Origin: Pictodentalium vernedei
Taxonomy: Eukaryota > Mollusca > Scaphopoda > Dentaliida > Dentaliidae
Assembly (NCBI GenBank): GCA_031216915.1
Contig: CM062296.1
Span: forward strand, 59,146,584-59,210,583
Length of the DNA stretch: 64,000 nucleotides
Reading direction: 5' to 3'
The notes beneath the pieces were generated by a model that was given only the letters and a program-made list of their open reading frames with translations, was not told the origin of the DNA and ran no database searches. The position numbers were made by a program, and so were the translations under genes. This document shows positions 32,831-44,894 of the stretch, piece by piece. Each line of letters starts with the position of its first letter. Positions within the stretch are counted from its first letter, which is position 1.

Positions 32831-33766
32831 AACCCATACCAGTTCGCCCCGTCAACTTTTTTGGCAAATTGAAAAATTTCCTCGTTTACCAATAATATCC
32901 ATTTTCCATGGTTGTCGTATTCAAAAGCTGAAAAATAATGTCAAACACAAATAAAATCTTAATTTCTGTACTTAAGTCATTAAAGATATAATTAAATAAA
33001 AAAATATATACACTTTTCATTACAATATTTCAACTAAAACGTAAAACAGGTAGTTGGATGTACTTGGTGCTTTGCAAACTTTGAGTAGTATACGTTGTAT
33101 CACAGGAACACCGTTCTTATTATATTAGGAGGGTGTGTGCGCGTATTATGTTATTTTTTACTGACTATTGTTCAGTACTAATTAGGTTCCAAGTTCCTGT
33201 GGTTACATGGCTTGGGGTTCCTCCTTACGCCTTGCGTATTGTCATATTATCCCTTTACCCAAGGAATCGTCTGCATGTGCCCACGTAATATACAAATTCA
33301 GCAGTTGAAAAAATAATTTTCAAAAATTTCAACAAAACTATATCAAGTGACCCCTCATTGGAATGAGCTCGTTCCAATGAGGGGTCACCTGATATTGTTT
33401 TGTAATCAATTTGGAAAACTCTGATAAACTAACTTTTAAAATGATAAATTTTGATATCGTCTCCGTTGGGTAAAGATGTAATGGGTCTCATACTCGATAT
33501 TGAACACATACCAGTTCGCTCCGTCAACTTTTTGGAAAATTGAAAAATTTTACCACCAATAATATCCATTTCCCATGGTTATCGTATTCAAAGGCTAAAC
33601 AATAATGTCAAACACACATAAAATCTTAATTTCTGTACTTAAATCTTAATATTAAAGATATAATTAAATAAAATATATGTACACTTGTCATTACAATATT
33701 TCAACTAAAACGTAAAACAGGAAGTTGGATATACTTGTTGCTTAGCAAACTTTGAGTAGTATATTT
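32807..33766. repeat. Direct repeat of the Tc1 3' flank
   Basis: Bases 32815-33106 and 33478-33767 are about 290-base direct copies (both start taatgggtctcatactcgat and end with tttgagtagtata). They are separated by about 370 bases containing the TTAA MITE. Confidence 0.8.
33247..33482. mobile_element. Palindromic TTAA MITE, copy 2
   Basis: Ends ccctttacccaa and gttgggtaaag with decayed TTAA flanks (ttat and gtaa). Central palindrome gacccctcattggaatgagc tcgttccaatgaggggtc at about 33353-33390. Confidence 0.7.
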
Positions 33767-33767
33767 A

Positions 33768-34390
33768 CAGGTGATTTTAATGATAACGCACTATTTCCAA
33801 CTAGGGGAAAAGTCAGGGAGATTATGGATTACCTTAATTTTAGACAATTCGTGTCGGAACCTACATTTACAGAAACCTCAGAAACCTTATTAGACCTTGT
33901 TGCGGTCAGCGAAACAGTGAATGTGCTATCCTGTGAAGTGGATGACCCATTTATACCCGACCTAATTAGATATCACTGCCCCGTCCACATTGAAGTAGAT
34001 TTCAGAAAAAAATTCATTGAAAAGTTTTAAACGTAAAATCTGGTTATATGATGAGAGCAACTTTGTAGAACTCAATAATACATTGACAAGCACAAAGTGG
34101 AATAGTATCTTAGCTCAAAGAAGTCTGGGCACAATGGTGGAATATTTTTCTTCCAATGTTCTAGAAATTGCGTCTGCCTTTGTTCCAACAAAGGAAGTGA
34201 CAATCAGGAGTAAAGGTCCTAAGTGGATGCATAACGAAATTAGTCTACTAATACGTCAGAGGAAACGTCTTTATCGTTCAGCAAAATCGAAAAATTGACC
34301 CGAGACTTGAACGAAATATCGCGCAAAAAGAAATAAAGTTGTCTCTGTTATAAGTGAATCAAAAACAACATATTACAACAAAATGCAGTT
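33768..34390 (+). pseudogene. Retrotransposon B, endonuclease part 2 and linker
   Basis: Resumes with TGDFNDNALFPTRGK, TFTETSETLLDLVAV and IRYHCPVHIE (33768-34030), then a frameshift at about 34017 into the linker RKIWLYDESNFVELNN and PKWMHNEISLLIRQRKRLYR (34017-34298), then degraded sequence. Residue order and wording parallel element A at 5860-6520. Interrupted by a hairpin-bearing insertion at about 34400. Confidence 0.85.
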
Positions 34391-34399
34391 AACACTAAT

Positions 34400-35180
34400 T
34401 ATTACCACTTTTGCAGGCGTTCCTAGCACAATAACGACGTTTTAGCGGGCGTTGAAACCTCATAATGCTCAACAAGTACAGGTCATGTGACGTGTTGGGC
34501 CGTTATTGACTATAACAGCCCAAAACGTCAATAACAGCCCGACACGTCTAAATATAGACAATGACGTCACATCTCTCAGCCGATCAATATGTTTCCCAGA
34601 TTTCCATTTGGATCGAAATTCAATTCGGATTTTTTTAATTTGTAAACACAATTAACACATTTGTTTCAAGTGTTTCCCTTTGTGTCACGGACAGATAATT
34701 ATCAAATATAGGAAGCGATACACACAAAGTAAGTGATGACATCTTTGATGAATAAACTCCTTGCCTAAAGTTCGCATTTCGAAGATATATTTCATCATCT
34801 AACTTTCCAAATTTCGCCGTAGACTGATCAGACGATAGTCATGTTACCCGGTTTGTTTGTCAACAAATCAGACGATAGTGTCGCTGTTTTTTTTTAATTC
34901 TAAAACGTCAAACTTCATTTATTTATCTTTTTTCCCATATAATTTAATCGTAATGTACCCGATGTACGAAAGAGGCAATAATAGAAATAGCATGACTTTG
35001 TCGGGCATTACAGTGTATCAACGGCTCAGTAAAAATGGTTAACAGCCCTTGAGCTTATTAGCGGCCCTCGACTTCGTCGCGGGCCGCTAATAAACTCTTA
35101 GACTGTGAACCATTTCTGTTGAGCCGTTAAAACACTGTAAAGCCCTTCAAAATCATGTTATTGTTATAATAACAGGGCCA
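34400..35180. mobile_element. Hairpin-bearing insertion in retrotransposon B
   Basis: The similarity of B to element A breaks at about 34400 and resumes near 35180. The interior has inverted blocks at 34488-34560 (gacgtgttgggccgttattg and cgggctg-type partners) and a long hairpin at 35006-35142 with arms beginning gggcattacagtgt and ending acactgtaaagccc, loop cgacttcgtcg. No coding capacity, and the exact ends and target duplication could not be fixed. Confidence 0.6.
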
Positions 35181-37190
35181 CCATCTCCTCTCATTGGTGG
35201 AAAACTCTAACATTACTCCTGGGAAATAAAGTGGCAGAAATCCCGTACCAGTTTTACCAGAACAAACTTACTTCGAGTAATGAAGAAAAAGCGGCAGTAT
35301 TCAATGACTACTGTAGCATTGCTACACTTGATGATTCTCATGCAAGCCTCGCAGTACTGCCCTCTCATAGAGGTACAACTATTGCAACTTGAAAATAAGT
35401 GAAAATAAGGTGAATGAGTCTTAAATCTTTAAAAATATCCAAGGCATCGGCCCCGACCTGGTGAGCCCACGTCTATTAAAGGAGTGTGTGGCTTCTTTGA
35501 TGAAACCGCTCACTGGTGTGTTCAATATTTTACTCCAAAATTCCTACTTACCACTGCAGTGGAAAAGGGTTAACGTAACACCAGTACTTAAAAAGGCTCC
35601 TCCCAACCTGGTGTCTAATTATCGTCCGATATTATTACTGAGTTGTTTAGGGGACGTATTCGAAAGGTATGTTTTTAAACTATTGTGGCAATTTTTAGAG
35701 AACAACATACTCTCTTCCTTCCAGTCAGGTTTCTCTCCGCACGATTCTTCTGTACTCCAACTAACGGATATACACGACGAGTTTAGCTGCGCCTTAGATG
35801 AAGGCAAAGATGTAAGGGTTGTTTTCTACGACGTTAGTAAAGCTTTTGATAAAGAGGATTGTGGCAAAGAGGATTGATTCGTAAACAGGAACAAATTGGA
35901 ATCACCGGTATTAAATCTTATCTCAATAATCGTATGCAAAGAGTGAGAGTAAGTTCTGAAACCTCATCGTGGAAACCAGTCACCTCAGGAGTTCCTCAGG
36001 GATCAATCCTTGGAACGTTGCTCTTTGTAATCTACGTAAATGATATAGGATTTGACCTAAAAAGTAGCATTCGATTATTTGCAGATGATACAATCTACTT
36101 AATAGTAGATAACTCCAATCGAGTCTCTTGTGTTTTAAATAGCGACTTGGTCAAAACTGAACATGGTTTGTTGCATTTAACGCTCTAAAAACTGAAACAA
36201 TGGTCATATCTCGAAAACTGGCCTCAGTGAGACGCCCCCAGTAGTAATGGAAGGTACGAGCATTAAAGAAGTCACTGAATACAAACACTTGGGTGTTATC
36301 TTAAACTCGCGATGTACGCGGAAACATCACATTGACCATATCTGCGCAAAGGCTTGGTCACGTCTAGATCAAATTAGAAGGAATAAATTCTTATTAGATC
36401 GTAAAACTCTGGGAAAAATATATTTCGCCTTCATTCGACCTTTGCCCGAATACACAGATACGGCTTGGGACATCTACACTCAACTTGAATCGACGAGGCT
36501 TGAAATCATCCAAATAGCTGCTGCATGTATTGTGACAGGTGCTACCCTGAGTGCCAGTAAAGATTTATTATAGGTGGAAACTGGTTGGGGTACCCTCGAA
36601 TCACGACGGGAGAAGCATAAACTGATCCAGTGCTATATACCGAACAGCATCCCTCCCCTATTTCATTCAATCAAACCAACGATCTCCGTAGAGCAAATAA
36701 CCATCGCTTACCCTTTTGTCGAACTAAAAATTACCAAACATCGTTCATTCCCTCAACAACAAACGTATGGAACGAGCTACCTTCACACATCAGGAACAAC
36801 TCCTCTTTGGTCGAGTTTAAAAATGATCTTAATCGCAACAATAACCGACCCCCACCGTATTTCGTCCATTCTTCCTCTCGTAAGTACAAATACTTCATTG
36901 CAGGATGCGTCTACGGTGTAGTAACCTGAAGGACTGCACCATCTTGTTGATCCCCCGTACTGCTTGTTTGGAGAGCACGAATCCCCTGAACACTTTTTTT
37001 AAACTGTCCTATTTACGCTCAAACACACAGAGCGACACTTGGCCAACTTCCGTATCCACTTGATTGTAATACGTTGTTGTATGGTTCGGGAATTTATTGT
37101 GAAGTGGAAAATAAAACTATTTTTGAAACAGTCCATAAATTCATTCTCGATTCTGCAAGATTCGCTTAATCTCACCCCTTTGTGCTCTCG
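35181..37190 (+). pseudogene. Retrotransposon B, reverse transcriptase and C-terminal region
   Basis: RT frames in order: about 35260-35400 (EEKAAVFNDY), 35461-35877 (SPRLLKECVASL, NYRPILLLSCLGDVFERYVF, FQSGFSPHDSSVLQLTD, VVFYDVSKAFDK), 35859-36188 (SGVPQGSILGTLLFVIYVND, LFADDT with intact FADD), 36247-36573 (YKHLGVILNS, HICAKAWSRLDQIRR, YFAFIRPLPEY), and 36574-36929 (ETGWGTLESRREKHK, SFIPSTTNVWNELPSHIRNN). A decayed zinc-knuckle-like segment and terminal helix follow to about 37190. Several frameshifts. Closest relative in the window is element A. Confidence 0.87.
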
Positions 37191-38760
37191 GTGGTGGTGT
37201 CTACTGTGTCGGATCGGTGACGGCGATTGAGAGAGGGTGTCCATGTTACATTTTGTGCAGTAGACCATCTAATGTTCGCGACATGCGACCTTGTGTCTGC
37301 ACGCTGACAGCATTAAGTGGTCTCCTTCCGACATTCATTTATTGCTCGTCCCGCCTAATGAAATTGTGACGTGTCATGCTCGTGTCCCGAAAAAAAATCT
37401 TCTGGTATTAAAAGGGTTAACCCCGAAGAGTATATTTATTTTGAATCAGAACTGGGCGTGCAATCTACTTGGACGTTTTCTAAAACGTGGTACATCTCCA
37501 TATTGCACGTGCGCACGCGGGCACCGGGGGGCCAGACAGATACAAACAGAAAAATCCAAAACAGAATTAAACATAATCTAGGACAAATTCTCAGGCTTCT
37601 TTTACTCTCTTCTTATCCTAAGTACTGTTATATTGTACCCAAAAGTTGAAATCTTCCTATGCACACGATACGTGGTGAGTGTGCTGTCGCGGGGTTGCCC
37701 GCGGGGTGGAGTTGAAACCGGGGGTATCATTTTCAAATTATGTATATATGTACACAAAACATAGGCAATGTTGGAGTCTGTGGACATCCTGATTTACTTC
37801 AGACATCCATTGGTTGGAACCTTGCTTGTGTTTGTTATGCTGGGTGAAGTCTCCGTTCTGCGGGTGATTTGGTGGTGGTACGCTTTACACGTACTGTGGT
37901 AGCACCGGACTGTTTATAAGTTTGGTGCCAATGAGGTCATACCTGTGTCCTCCGAGTTGTTGGCGTTATTCATACGCCGATCCTCTACCTCCTACTCCTC
38001 GAAGCTGCACCATATGTTGTAGATACTCAACGAGGTTCACACGTCTCCTGGCGGGCAATTATGGAGTTTAGTATAAAATCTTCATATATAACTAGCAATA
38101 CCTAGATGTTGCTATCGATACTTAAAGATAAATACTGAGCAGCTGTGGCTCGGTATAAGTTCTTGTCCTTATGGAACCTCCAAGGAATAGCACTACCATG
38201 ACCCTTGGGGACATATCGATCCCAGTTGCAATACTCTAATATTGCAGTTAACACCGTCATGCTACCACGACGAAGACTAAGTTCAATAATACAATAAATT
38301 ATAGTATTTTTCCGTCGACTATAGAATTAAAATGGATGATAAATTTCATCCCACGACGGTTCTGGAACATCATTAAAGGCCACTACTAATGCCTTTATAA
38401 ATGTATACAAGCATTCGACATATGCCGATAAACAGTTACTGGCGATTGTCCCGGCGCTACGCGTCCCGATGGCCATGTGCGCCCATGTATTCTGTCCTGG
38501 TCTCTCTTTGCTCGCCTTCGGCTTGGTGAGTTGTTGATGCCTCCTAAAATTCTAGCCCATCAGTACTATCTCCTTTACTTGTTCTAACTTATTCACTCTG
38601 TTCAACTAAAAAACCAAGGTAGTAATATTTGTTTCCAACATGACTGCATTCTGATATCATATTGAATAGAACACGCTTGACAAATCAGAAGCTATGTATT
38701 GTAAATGTTTAATGAAGTAATTTAATTAACATATCGTGCCATCACATTTGTAAATGTACC
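37191..38760. other. Non-coding; degenerate MITE B-like sequence
   Basis: No gene. Bases about 37760-37905 resemble MITE family B (acttcagacatccattggttggaacc, then ctgcgggtgatttggtggtgg and cacgtactgt). The rest is AT-rich and unrecognised. Confidence 0.4.
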
Positions 38761-38859
38761 TTTTTTGGAAACGACCTTTATAAGCTTCCAGCTTACTGTC
38801 GAATCAACACACATTTCATGTCCTTTTCTCTGACATTTCGAAATAAATATTGTTTAAAC
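38761..38859 (+). repeat. SINE-like repeat, copy f
   Basis: Core ggaaacgacctttataagct tccagcttactgtcgaatca, then tail aaataaatattgtttaaact. The shortest clean copy, so it best shows the family's 3' part. Confidence 0.65.
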
Positions 38860-39349
38860 TAAGACTTTGATCATTCTTTTGGAATTTTTTAACAGTCACG
38901 ATCCTAACATCAAACTTAAAGCTACCATACGTCAAGATTCTGTTGATATTCTAGATATGACAGTCTACAAAGGCTAACAATTTCAATTCACCGGTCGGCT
39001 TGACTATAAAGTGTTTTTCACCCCAACCAATTCACATAAACTTTTAGATACGAAATCATTCCCTCCACCCCACACATTCAAGTGCACCCTGAAATCACAG
39101 GTCACACGGTTTCACTGCAATACGAGTGATGAGATAAATGTCATCGAGGCCTGTTCTATTCTTTTCAGGTCGCTGAGGTCGAGGGGATATTCCACTCGCC
39201 TTCTCAGAAGTTTAAAATCTGAAACCCTTAGAAAATTGGAAAATCATGGAAAATCAAAGATTTGAGACCATTGCAAATTGAAAACAATAAAGTATTACAT
39301 ATCAAAAAAGGCCCATTTGTTAATTGTGACAAATCTCGCTGCAGATTAC
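38860..39349 (+). pseudogene. Penelope-like element, RT C-terminal segment
   Basis: Encodes the region after the RT core in Penelope-like elements: DILDMTVYKG, then FTPTNSHKLLDTKSFPPPHT, FKCTLKSQVTRFHCN, ACSILFRSLRSRGYSTRLLR (39011-39265), followed after a stop by a Cys-containing segment (about 39310-39350). This is the standard lead-in to the GIY-YIG nuclease found at 40400. 5'-truncated: the catalytic RT core is not present. Interrupted by a 1 kb repeat at 39350. Confidence 0.82.
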
Positions 39350-40327
39350 TTAAGGAATGATCGTTTCTTTTTGTCTATTTCTTATGAACCCCAAAAAACA
39401 AAGTCCAAACTGTGTAAATGGGCGTAGCCCATTTACACAGTTTGGACTTTGTTTTTTGGGGTTCATAACTCAAGAAATAGACAAAAAGAAACGACCATTC
39501 CTTATAATTAAACGTTCGTGACACAAATAAATAAATAGTGTCAGTCGTCCTCTACTTCAGCGAGCAAACACTTAAAAACTAAAACTGGTAGACATATTAT
39601 TTTTCTGGCATAAAAGAGGGCGCATATTATTGAAATGCAGAAAGCAATTGACACACTTTCCAAGTCAAATGCACTTATGTCATCAATTTTTTTATTGGCC
39701 AATGAATTACGTAATGCAAAGAAAACGTCATAAGGCACGCCTCCCTCAAATTTCATTCAACTGTTCACTTCACGTAAAAGGTACGTTCCGTGGAAGTAGG
39801 CCATCAGTATTACATTGTATTTTGGTTTTGGCCGTTTTCCGAGAACTGAAAAACACAGTTTGTAAAAGTCGAGTTAGATATAAAGCCAGATGACATGAAA
39901 TTAGTTGAATTCAATGTCAAAATTGCCGTATTCGTCGTGACCAGCCATTGTTTACAATCGATTTGGGTAAAACGATGAACGCAGACGATCACTCAGTGTG
40001 CGTAAAAATTGAAATGTCAAATAAATACAGTAGTGAAGAAAAAGAAAAATTGACCCACCACGGTCATTTAAATATTTTATAAATAATTTCATGGTGATAA
40101 ATTTGTAATATAAATTTATTTTTCTTTTTCAGATTTAGAACGTGCCAGTGTTCTAACTTCTATTGATTTGACACCATGTTGCAACTCCGAAGACTGGTAT
40201 TTTAGGGGCGTGGCTGGAGGCGGACTTAATTGTGTTTTTTTCCGTTCATTGAGTTATGAAAAGAAAAAACAGAATCGTATGAGCCAATCGTTTTATCTGA
40301 AAACGCATGAACCGAAAAAAAGTTTAA
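39350..40327. mobile_element. 1 kb non-coding repeat with terminal hairpin, copy 1
   Basis: Begins at TTAAGGAATGATCG with a long perfect-looking hairpin (arms ttctttttgtctatttctt through gtgtaaatgggc/gcccatttacac, about 39354-39502) and ends near aaagTTTAA at 40327. It is collinear over its length with 59886-60953. It splits the Penelope-like element, so it is mobile or was. No coding capacity survives comparison of the copies. Confidence 0.75.
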
Positions 40328-40374
40328 TTATATTCTTTTATTCCGGATAAAATGATGAATTTTCGTCGAAAAAA

Positions 40375-40722
40375 ACTAAAAATCTCTACGAAATTCGCAG
40401 CTTCCTCCATTGTGATTCGCCTAAGGTGGTTTATCTCATCATTTGTAATCGTTGTCGAAAACAGTATGTTGGTGAAACTCAGAATCCATTCCGTGAACGA
40501 GTTACAAAGCACAAACTTGATATAAAACACAATTATGATACCCCAGTAGCAGAACATTTCAATCTTCCTGGCCATTCATTAAAAAATTTCAAAATACACC
40601 CGATTGAGCAACCACCTATTACAGAGGCCGAATCGGAAACAGATGAGTACAGAAAACAAAGAGAAGCTTTCAGGATCGACTGCCTTCAAACACTGAGTCC
40701 TGTCGAAATAAAAAAAGTCTAG
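40375..40722 (+). pseudogene. Penelope-like element, GIY-YIG endonuclease domain
   Basis: Frame 40426-40722 (and open upstream) encodes VVYLIICNRCRKQYVGETQN, the start of the GIY-YIG domain (VYLI..C/QYVGET), with the CxxC before it typical of Penelope-like elements, RVTKHKLDI, PVAEHFNLPGHS and a terminal segment TEAESETDEYRKQREAFRID. The nuclease makes the nick for target-primed reverse transcription. The domain itself appears unbroken here, but the element has lost its RT core and carries an insertion. Confidence 0.85.
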
Positions 40723-41307
40723 AGGGCAGTTCGAGAAACAGCTCATCATTCCATTCACTATAACATATAAAAGAAATAATGTTAAAATTTCAAAAATACT
40801 AAACGAGGAATTTAATTTGGTGAATTCAAAATTGTGAGTTCCACTAAATCGTAGACCTATCATTGCCTGTAGAAAAAAAAAACAGAAGCCTGCGCAATCT
40901 CCTCGTTAGGGCCAAACTTGAACCCACCGGGGAATAGTATAAACTTCAGTTTTTGCCAGTCAGGTTAATCAGTTTCCTTTCTTTCTATCTTTAACTCTAT
41001 AAAAAAATTTCCAGGAGGACAGCCTGGTCCATTTAAAACAAAACAAAAAAATATATAAAAAACAATAAAAAAAAAACTTTTCAGATGTTTGTGACCCAAT
41101 GGGGACGCCGAAATCCATTTTAACTTTGTCCTGTTGTTGCAGTTCCTGGGCACTGTGTGGATGGGAAGGGCGGGTGGATTGGACCTTTAGTCCTTCAGCT
41201 CAGCTCATTGGTCGCAAAATACCATTATTATTAAGTGGCATATAAAAAGTAATAAAATGTGTCTCAGTAAACATCTGTGCCAGTGCGTCTTCTCAGTTTA
41301 AAGTACT
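40723..41307 (+). other. Probable 3' UTR of the Penelope-like element and flank
   Basis: AT-rich, no gene. The end of the element is not visible; long A-runs at about 41042-41082 might be degenerate tail or simple sequence. Confidence 0.35.
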
Positions 41308-41309
41308 TA

Positions 41310-41515
41310 CAGTTAAAACTAGAAGTCCTGTCATGAAATGCGCAAACATAGCACGTCGGTCTGCGCTCTAATCTACGTGCTATGACCATAGTAAGGCTAT
41401 CAAATTTTGTATATGTAGCCTGTGCACAAGCAATGTTTCAGCCAATGGACCTCCAGGTAACCCGGAGGTCCATTGACCAAAACATTGCCTGTGTTTGCTA
41501 TGTTGGTTTAACCAT
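41310..41515 (-). mobile_element. TA-flanked MITE family A, truncated copy 4
   Basis: Starts TA-CAGTTAAAACTAGAAGTCCT and runs inward in the order opposite to copy 2 (acgtgctat block first), through the central hairpin (aatggacctccaggtaaccc ggaggtccatt), then stops at about 41515 without the other end. Confidence 0.8.
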
Positions 41516-43290
41516 GAATGATGACACACCACAGCTTTAATTTTAGGAATACGCTGTGCGTATCCCCACCATTTCTGTTATTATCCTGATGTTTTCAAGG
41601 TGAGTGAAATAATTTTTATTGGAATATCAAAAACTGGAGCAGGAGAGCACATTTGTATATCACTGTCGATAAAAGCACATCAAATTGCATGAAGGGTAGT
41701 CTGCGTGCGAAAAATTTGAAAACAACGGTCTATACAGATTATCACCACAGTGTGTGTCTCCTGGAATTCAGATCAAGTCGAGTAGTAGGCACAGAACAGT
41801 ATTTCGACGAGCCCTAACGGAATAGCGTTCATTGATCTCCATATTGAGGTCAGTGATGGCGCACACTTCAGAGAAAATTACGTCACTGGGTTTCACTGTA
41901 CTGAATACTGTCTTGAGAAGTGGAGCAACCGTGTGTTTCGTCAACGTGAATTTGGTTGTTACTTTTGCAATAATTACTGGTGACTTAAATATCCCTCTTG
42001 GTGTAAAGGTTTATTATATTTTAAAATATGCTGTTCATCGTTTATTGAGGTGTAGTTTTCCACATTTCATAGCGAAAGCTAATCCTTCAACTTCAAGAGA
42101 GAAGCCTCGACTCGAGCGTTCAGGAAAATCCCAATAATAGGCTACAAACCAGCCCAAGATGCCGAAAAGTGCGCGTAATTTAACTATTCGTTGAGTTAAC
42201 TTCCCCAGTGACATTTTAGCATCCCGTGCTTAATAAATACGTTACAGGGCGTTTAGTTGGCAGATACAGTGCCATATACGGCTCAGAGAAAACAATATTA
42301 GGTTCGGCTTCGCCTCACCTAATATTGTTTTCTCTGAAGGGAAAAACGCGAAGCGATCGAAAAATGATATTAATGCCGTTGTTTTGGCAACAACAGAATC
42401 ACGCGCTTCTATCAGGGGCCCTTGATACGGATGCGGAACAAGGGCCCAGATACATTGAACTTTAGTTGCGTAACATTGCAAAAACGCCCTATTGTGAGAT
42501 AAATTACAAGATGGAATTCCGTACCCAATTTCGACCACTGACCAAAAGGTTGACCAGAGATGACAAGTGGAAAAAAACATATACACAAAGTCTCCTGCAA
42601 CCTGATATGCCTAAGCTTCTAAAATTTTGCACAGCGAGACCGATAACCTTATATTTGTAATTTATCTGTCTTTTGGTGTCTATAAGTGTGATATTCCACA
42701 CCGTGATGTTATTCTGCAGCACATTTGATAAAATATGACAAATATATGGGTCCTTAAAAACCTATAAACCGCGTCAGAGATTTGTTAAATCATTTTCGTA
42801 TGACCTGTCATTAATATGTCAGTTGGAGAATGTGTTTGCCACGTTTTGTGATGAATGTGACAACATACCGCCACCTAAGGGAAAACTGGAGTATATACTG
42901 CAAAAATCTATTTTTGCAATTTCTTTTATAAATACAAGAAGATTTCCATTAATTACGGAAATCAATATGACAAGTACTAATGGAGCTACAGAAGGAAACA
43001 TAACAAGTTCCACCGTAATTAAGTTTGAAGATTGCATCAACAGATGTGTTGAAAGCATTTTCCTTTAATGCTTTCAGTTCGATTTGATTGATAGAAAGGT
43101 CGCAAGATACGTGTCACGTAACTTCTATTTCTAAGTGAAACTATACCACAAGGGCAAGGGAAGCATCTGAGGGCACGGGCGGGGGAGATATCAAAAAAAA
43201 AATGCACTCGACTCTGGGTAAGAGTTAAGACGGGGAGCTTACAACGAAACATACATTGTAATGTGACACTCAATAATGCTTGCATTTTTA
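41516..43290. other. Non-coding, with a hairpin at 42284-42337
   Basis: No gene recognised. Frames at 41832-42137 and 42823-43068 have no family features. A hairpin with arms agagaaaacaatattaggt and acctaatattgttttctct surrounds tcggcttcgcctc. Confidence 0.4.
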
Positions 43291-43292
43291 TA

Positions 43293-44796
43293 TACCGAGT
43301 CAAAAAAGAAAGTATACTAAACTTTGAGGAGCAATTTGTTTTAGAATTATCGACTTTAATCCCAAACAAATTATTGTAAATTCATATTTCGAACCTAGCT
43401 GTATGAATTTTCATAATTTCATGTTCTTACTGCAACCAGCTTCACGTCAGGACGTCGCAATTCAGACATGGGGTGAAATGAAAAGTTCACACAGGCAGTC
43501 AGTAGCGTGTATGTCCACCATTTGCCTCTTGGGTGGTATGACACCGACGGCGCATGGACCTGATAAGTGTCTGGGTGTCACCCTGTGGTAATGCGTTCCA
43601 CTCCTTCCTTAGAACATTACGTAAATCGCCTAACGTCTGCAGATCATGGCGTCGTGCACGACGGTCCAATTGATCCCAAAGATGCTCGATTGGAAACAAA
43701 TCTGGCGAAAGCTGGGGGCCAGGAAAGAAGTTCGAAACTCTGCTCCTCAAGAAAGTCACGACAGATACGTTCCATGTGACATCGGGCACTGTCTTGCTGG
43801 AATAACTGCAATCCGACGTTAGCTTTGAACAACGAGTCAACAACAGCGTTCAGAATTTCGTCCCTATATCGCTGCCCATTCACATTACCATCGCTGAAGA
43901 TCAACTGCTTTCTATGGTGCAAGGAAATTCTTGCCCAAACCATTACACCACCCACGCCGAAACGGTCGTATTCCTTCACGCAAGCATCAGAAAACCGTCC
44001 TTCTCGTCAGCGATACACACTTGCCCTACCATCAGTGCGCCGTAGACAAAATCTTGATTAATCACTAAACAGAACTGTGCCCCAACTCTGCTGACTCCAG
44101 CGAACACGCCGACGTACCGATTTCATTCTGACGGTACGATGAGGTTGGATAAGGATTGGTCCGTGGCATGGACGCCAACTTAGGATGTCGTGTTTAGCGA
44201 GTCTGTTGCTGACAGTTTGTGCACTGATTCTATTGTTAGTTCTACCAGGAACTCGTAGCATGAAGGAAACGACTCCGCAAGTAAGACGTCCTGATGTGTC
44301 GATCTTGTGCAAGGGTCGTAACCCTTGGTCCACCGGAACGCAGTGGGTCGGCAGTAGATCCAGTGGTTCTAGATATTCCAATGAGACGGTAAATAGCGGC
44401 CACAGTGACTCCGAACTCAGCAGCGATTTCATCTGGAGGTATCCCAGACTCATGCATACCAATGGCATGCAACCTCTGATTTTCGGTTAACCTTGGCATT
44501 TTTTAAATGTCAGAACACAAAAACTAGCCTGTTTTCTCAATAACCCAGGCTTTCGAGCACAACAAAGCACAAAGAAAATCGTCGGTCACCCATTTCATTT
44601 TACATTCTCGGGTAGCACGTGCTATTTTGAAATCCATAGCAAAATTATATACGGTTGGATGGACAAGAGCAACATGTCATTAAACTCTTTGCACGACTTC
44701 TTGTCCACAATTATGCCACATTAGAACTATTATATTTCATCCTTTATGCTATTTTTTTCACATTTGTTTCTATTATACTCTCTTTTTTGAGAGTAT
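43293..44796 (-). mobile_element. Tc1/mariner element, near full length
   Basis: About 1.5 kb. Imperfect terminal inverted repeats of about 28 bases: left taccgagtcaaaaaagaaag, right ctctcttttttgagagtata, next to TA-rich flanks. Encloses a minus-strand transposase pseudogene. Confidence 0.75.
43505..44499 (-). pseudogene. Tc1-type transposase, frameshifted
   Basis: Minus-strand transposase in three frames. The start at 44499 is MPRLTENQRLHAIGMHESGI (helix-turn-helix with DEIAAEFGVTVAAIYRL), then RISAQTVSNRLAKH and VRWSQQSWGTVLFSDESRF (catalytic Asp of DESR), GVGGVMVWARISLHHRKQL, LFQQDSARCH (second Asp region, usually QQDNARPH), and PDLFPIEHLWDQLDRRAR (third catalytic residue) ending MRRRCHTTQEANGGHTRY. 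Length compares well with the roughly 340-residue family. At least three frameshifts; inactive. Confidence 0.88.
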
Positions 44797-44894
44797 ATAT
44801 CGTCCTGTGGGAGAAAAAAGGCGTCATCTTCAATGTTGAATCAATGCCGATGGCACATTGGTCCACACAAGGGTGATATAAATGTAGGCTATTA

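Larger units (their letters stand above)
31560..33765 (+). mobile_element. Tc1/mariner element inserted in retrotransposon B
   Basis: Starts CAATATACTACTCAAA and ends TTTGAGTAGTATATT, flanked by TA (31558-31559, 33766-33767). Removal restores the endonuclease frame of B. A second internal right end (tttgagtagtatacgttgta, about 33083-33106) precedes a palindromic TTAA MITE and a 290-base direct repeat of the sub-terminal region, so the right side is partly duplicated. Confidence 0.82.

Noticed and set aside
41832..42137. 101-codon frame as a possible host gene exon.
   Set aside because: No splice context, domain or composition signal; indistinguishable from chance.
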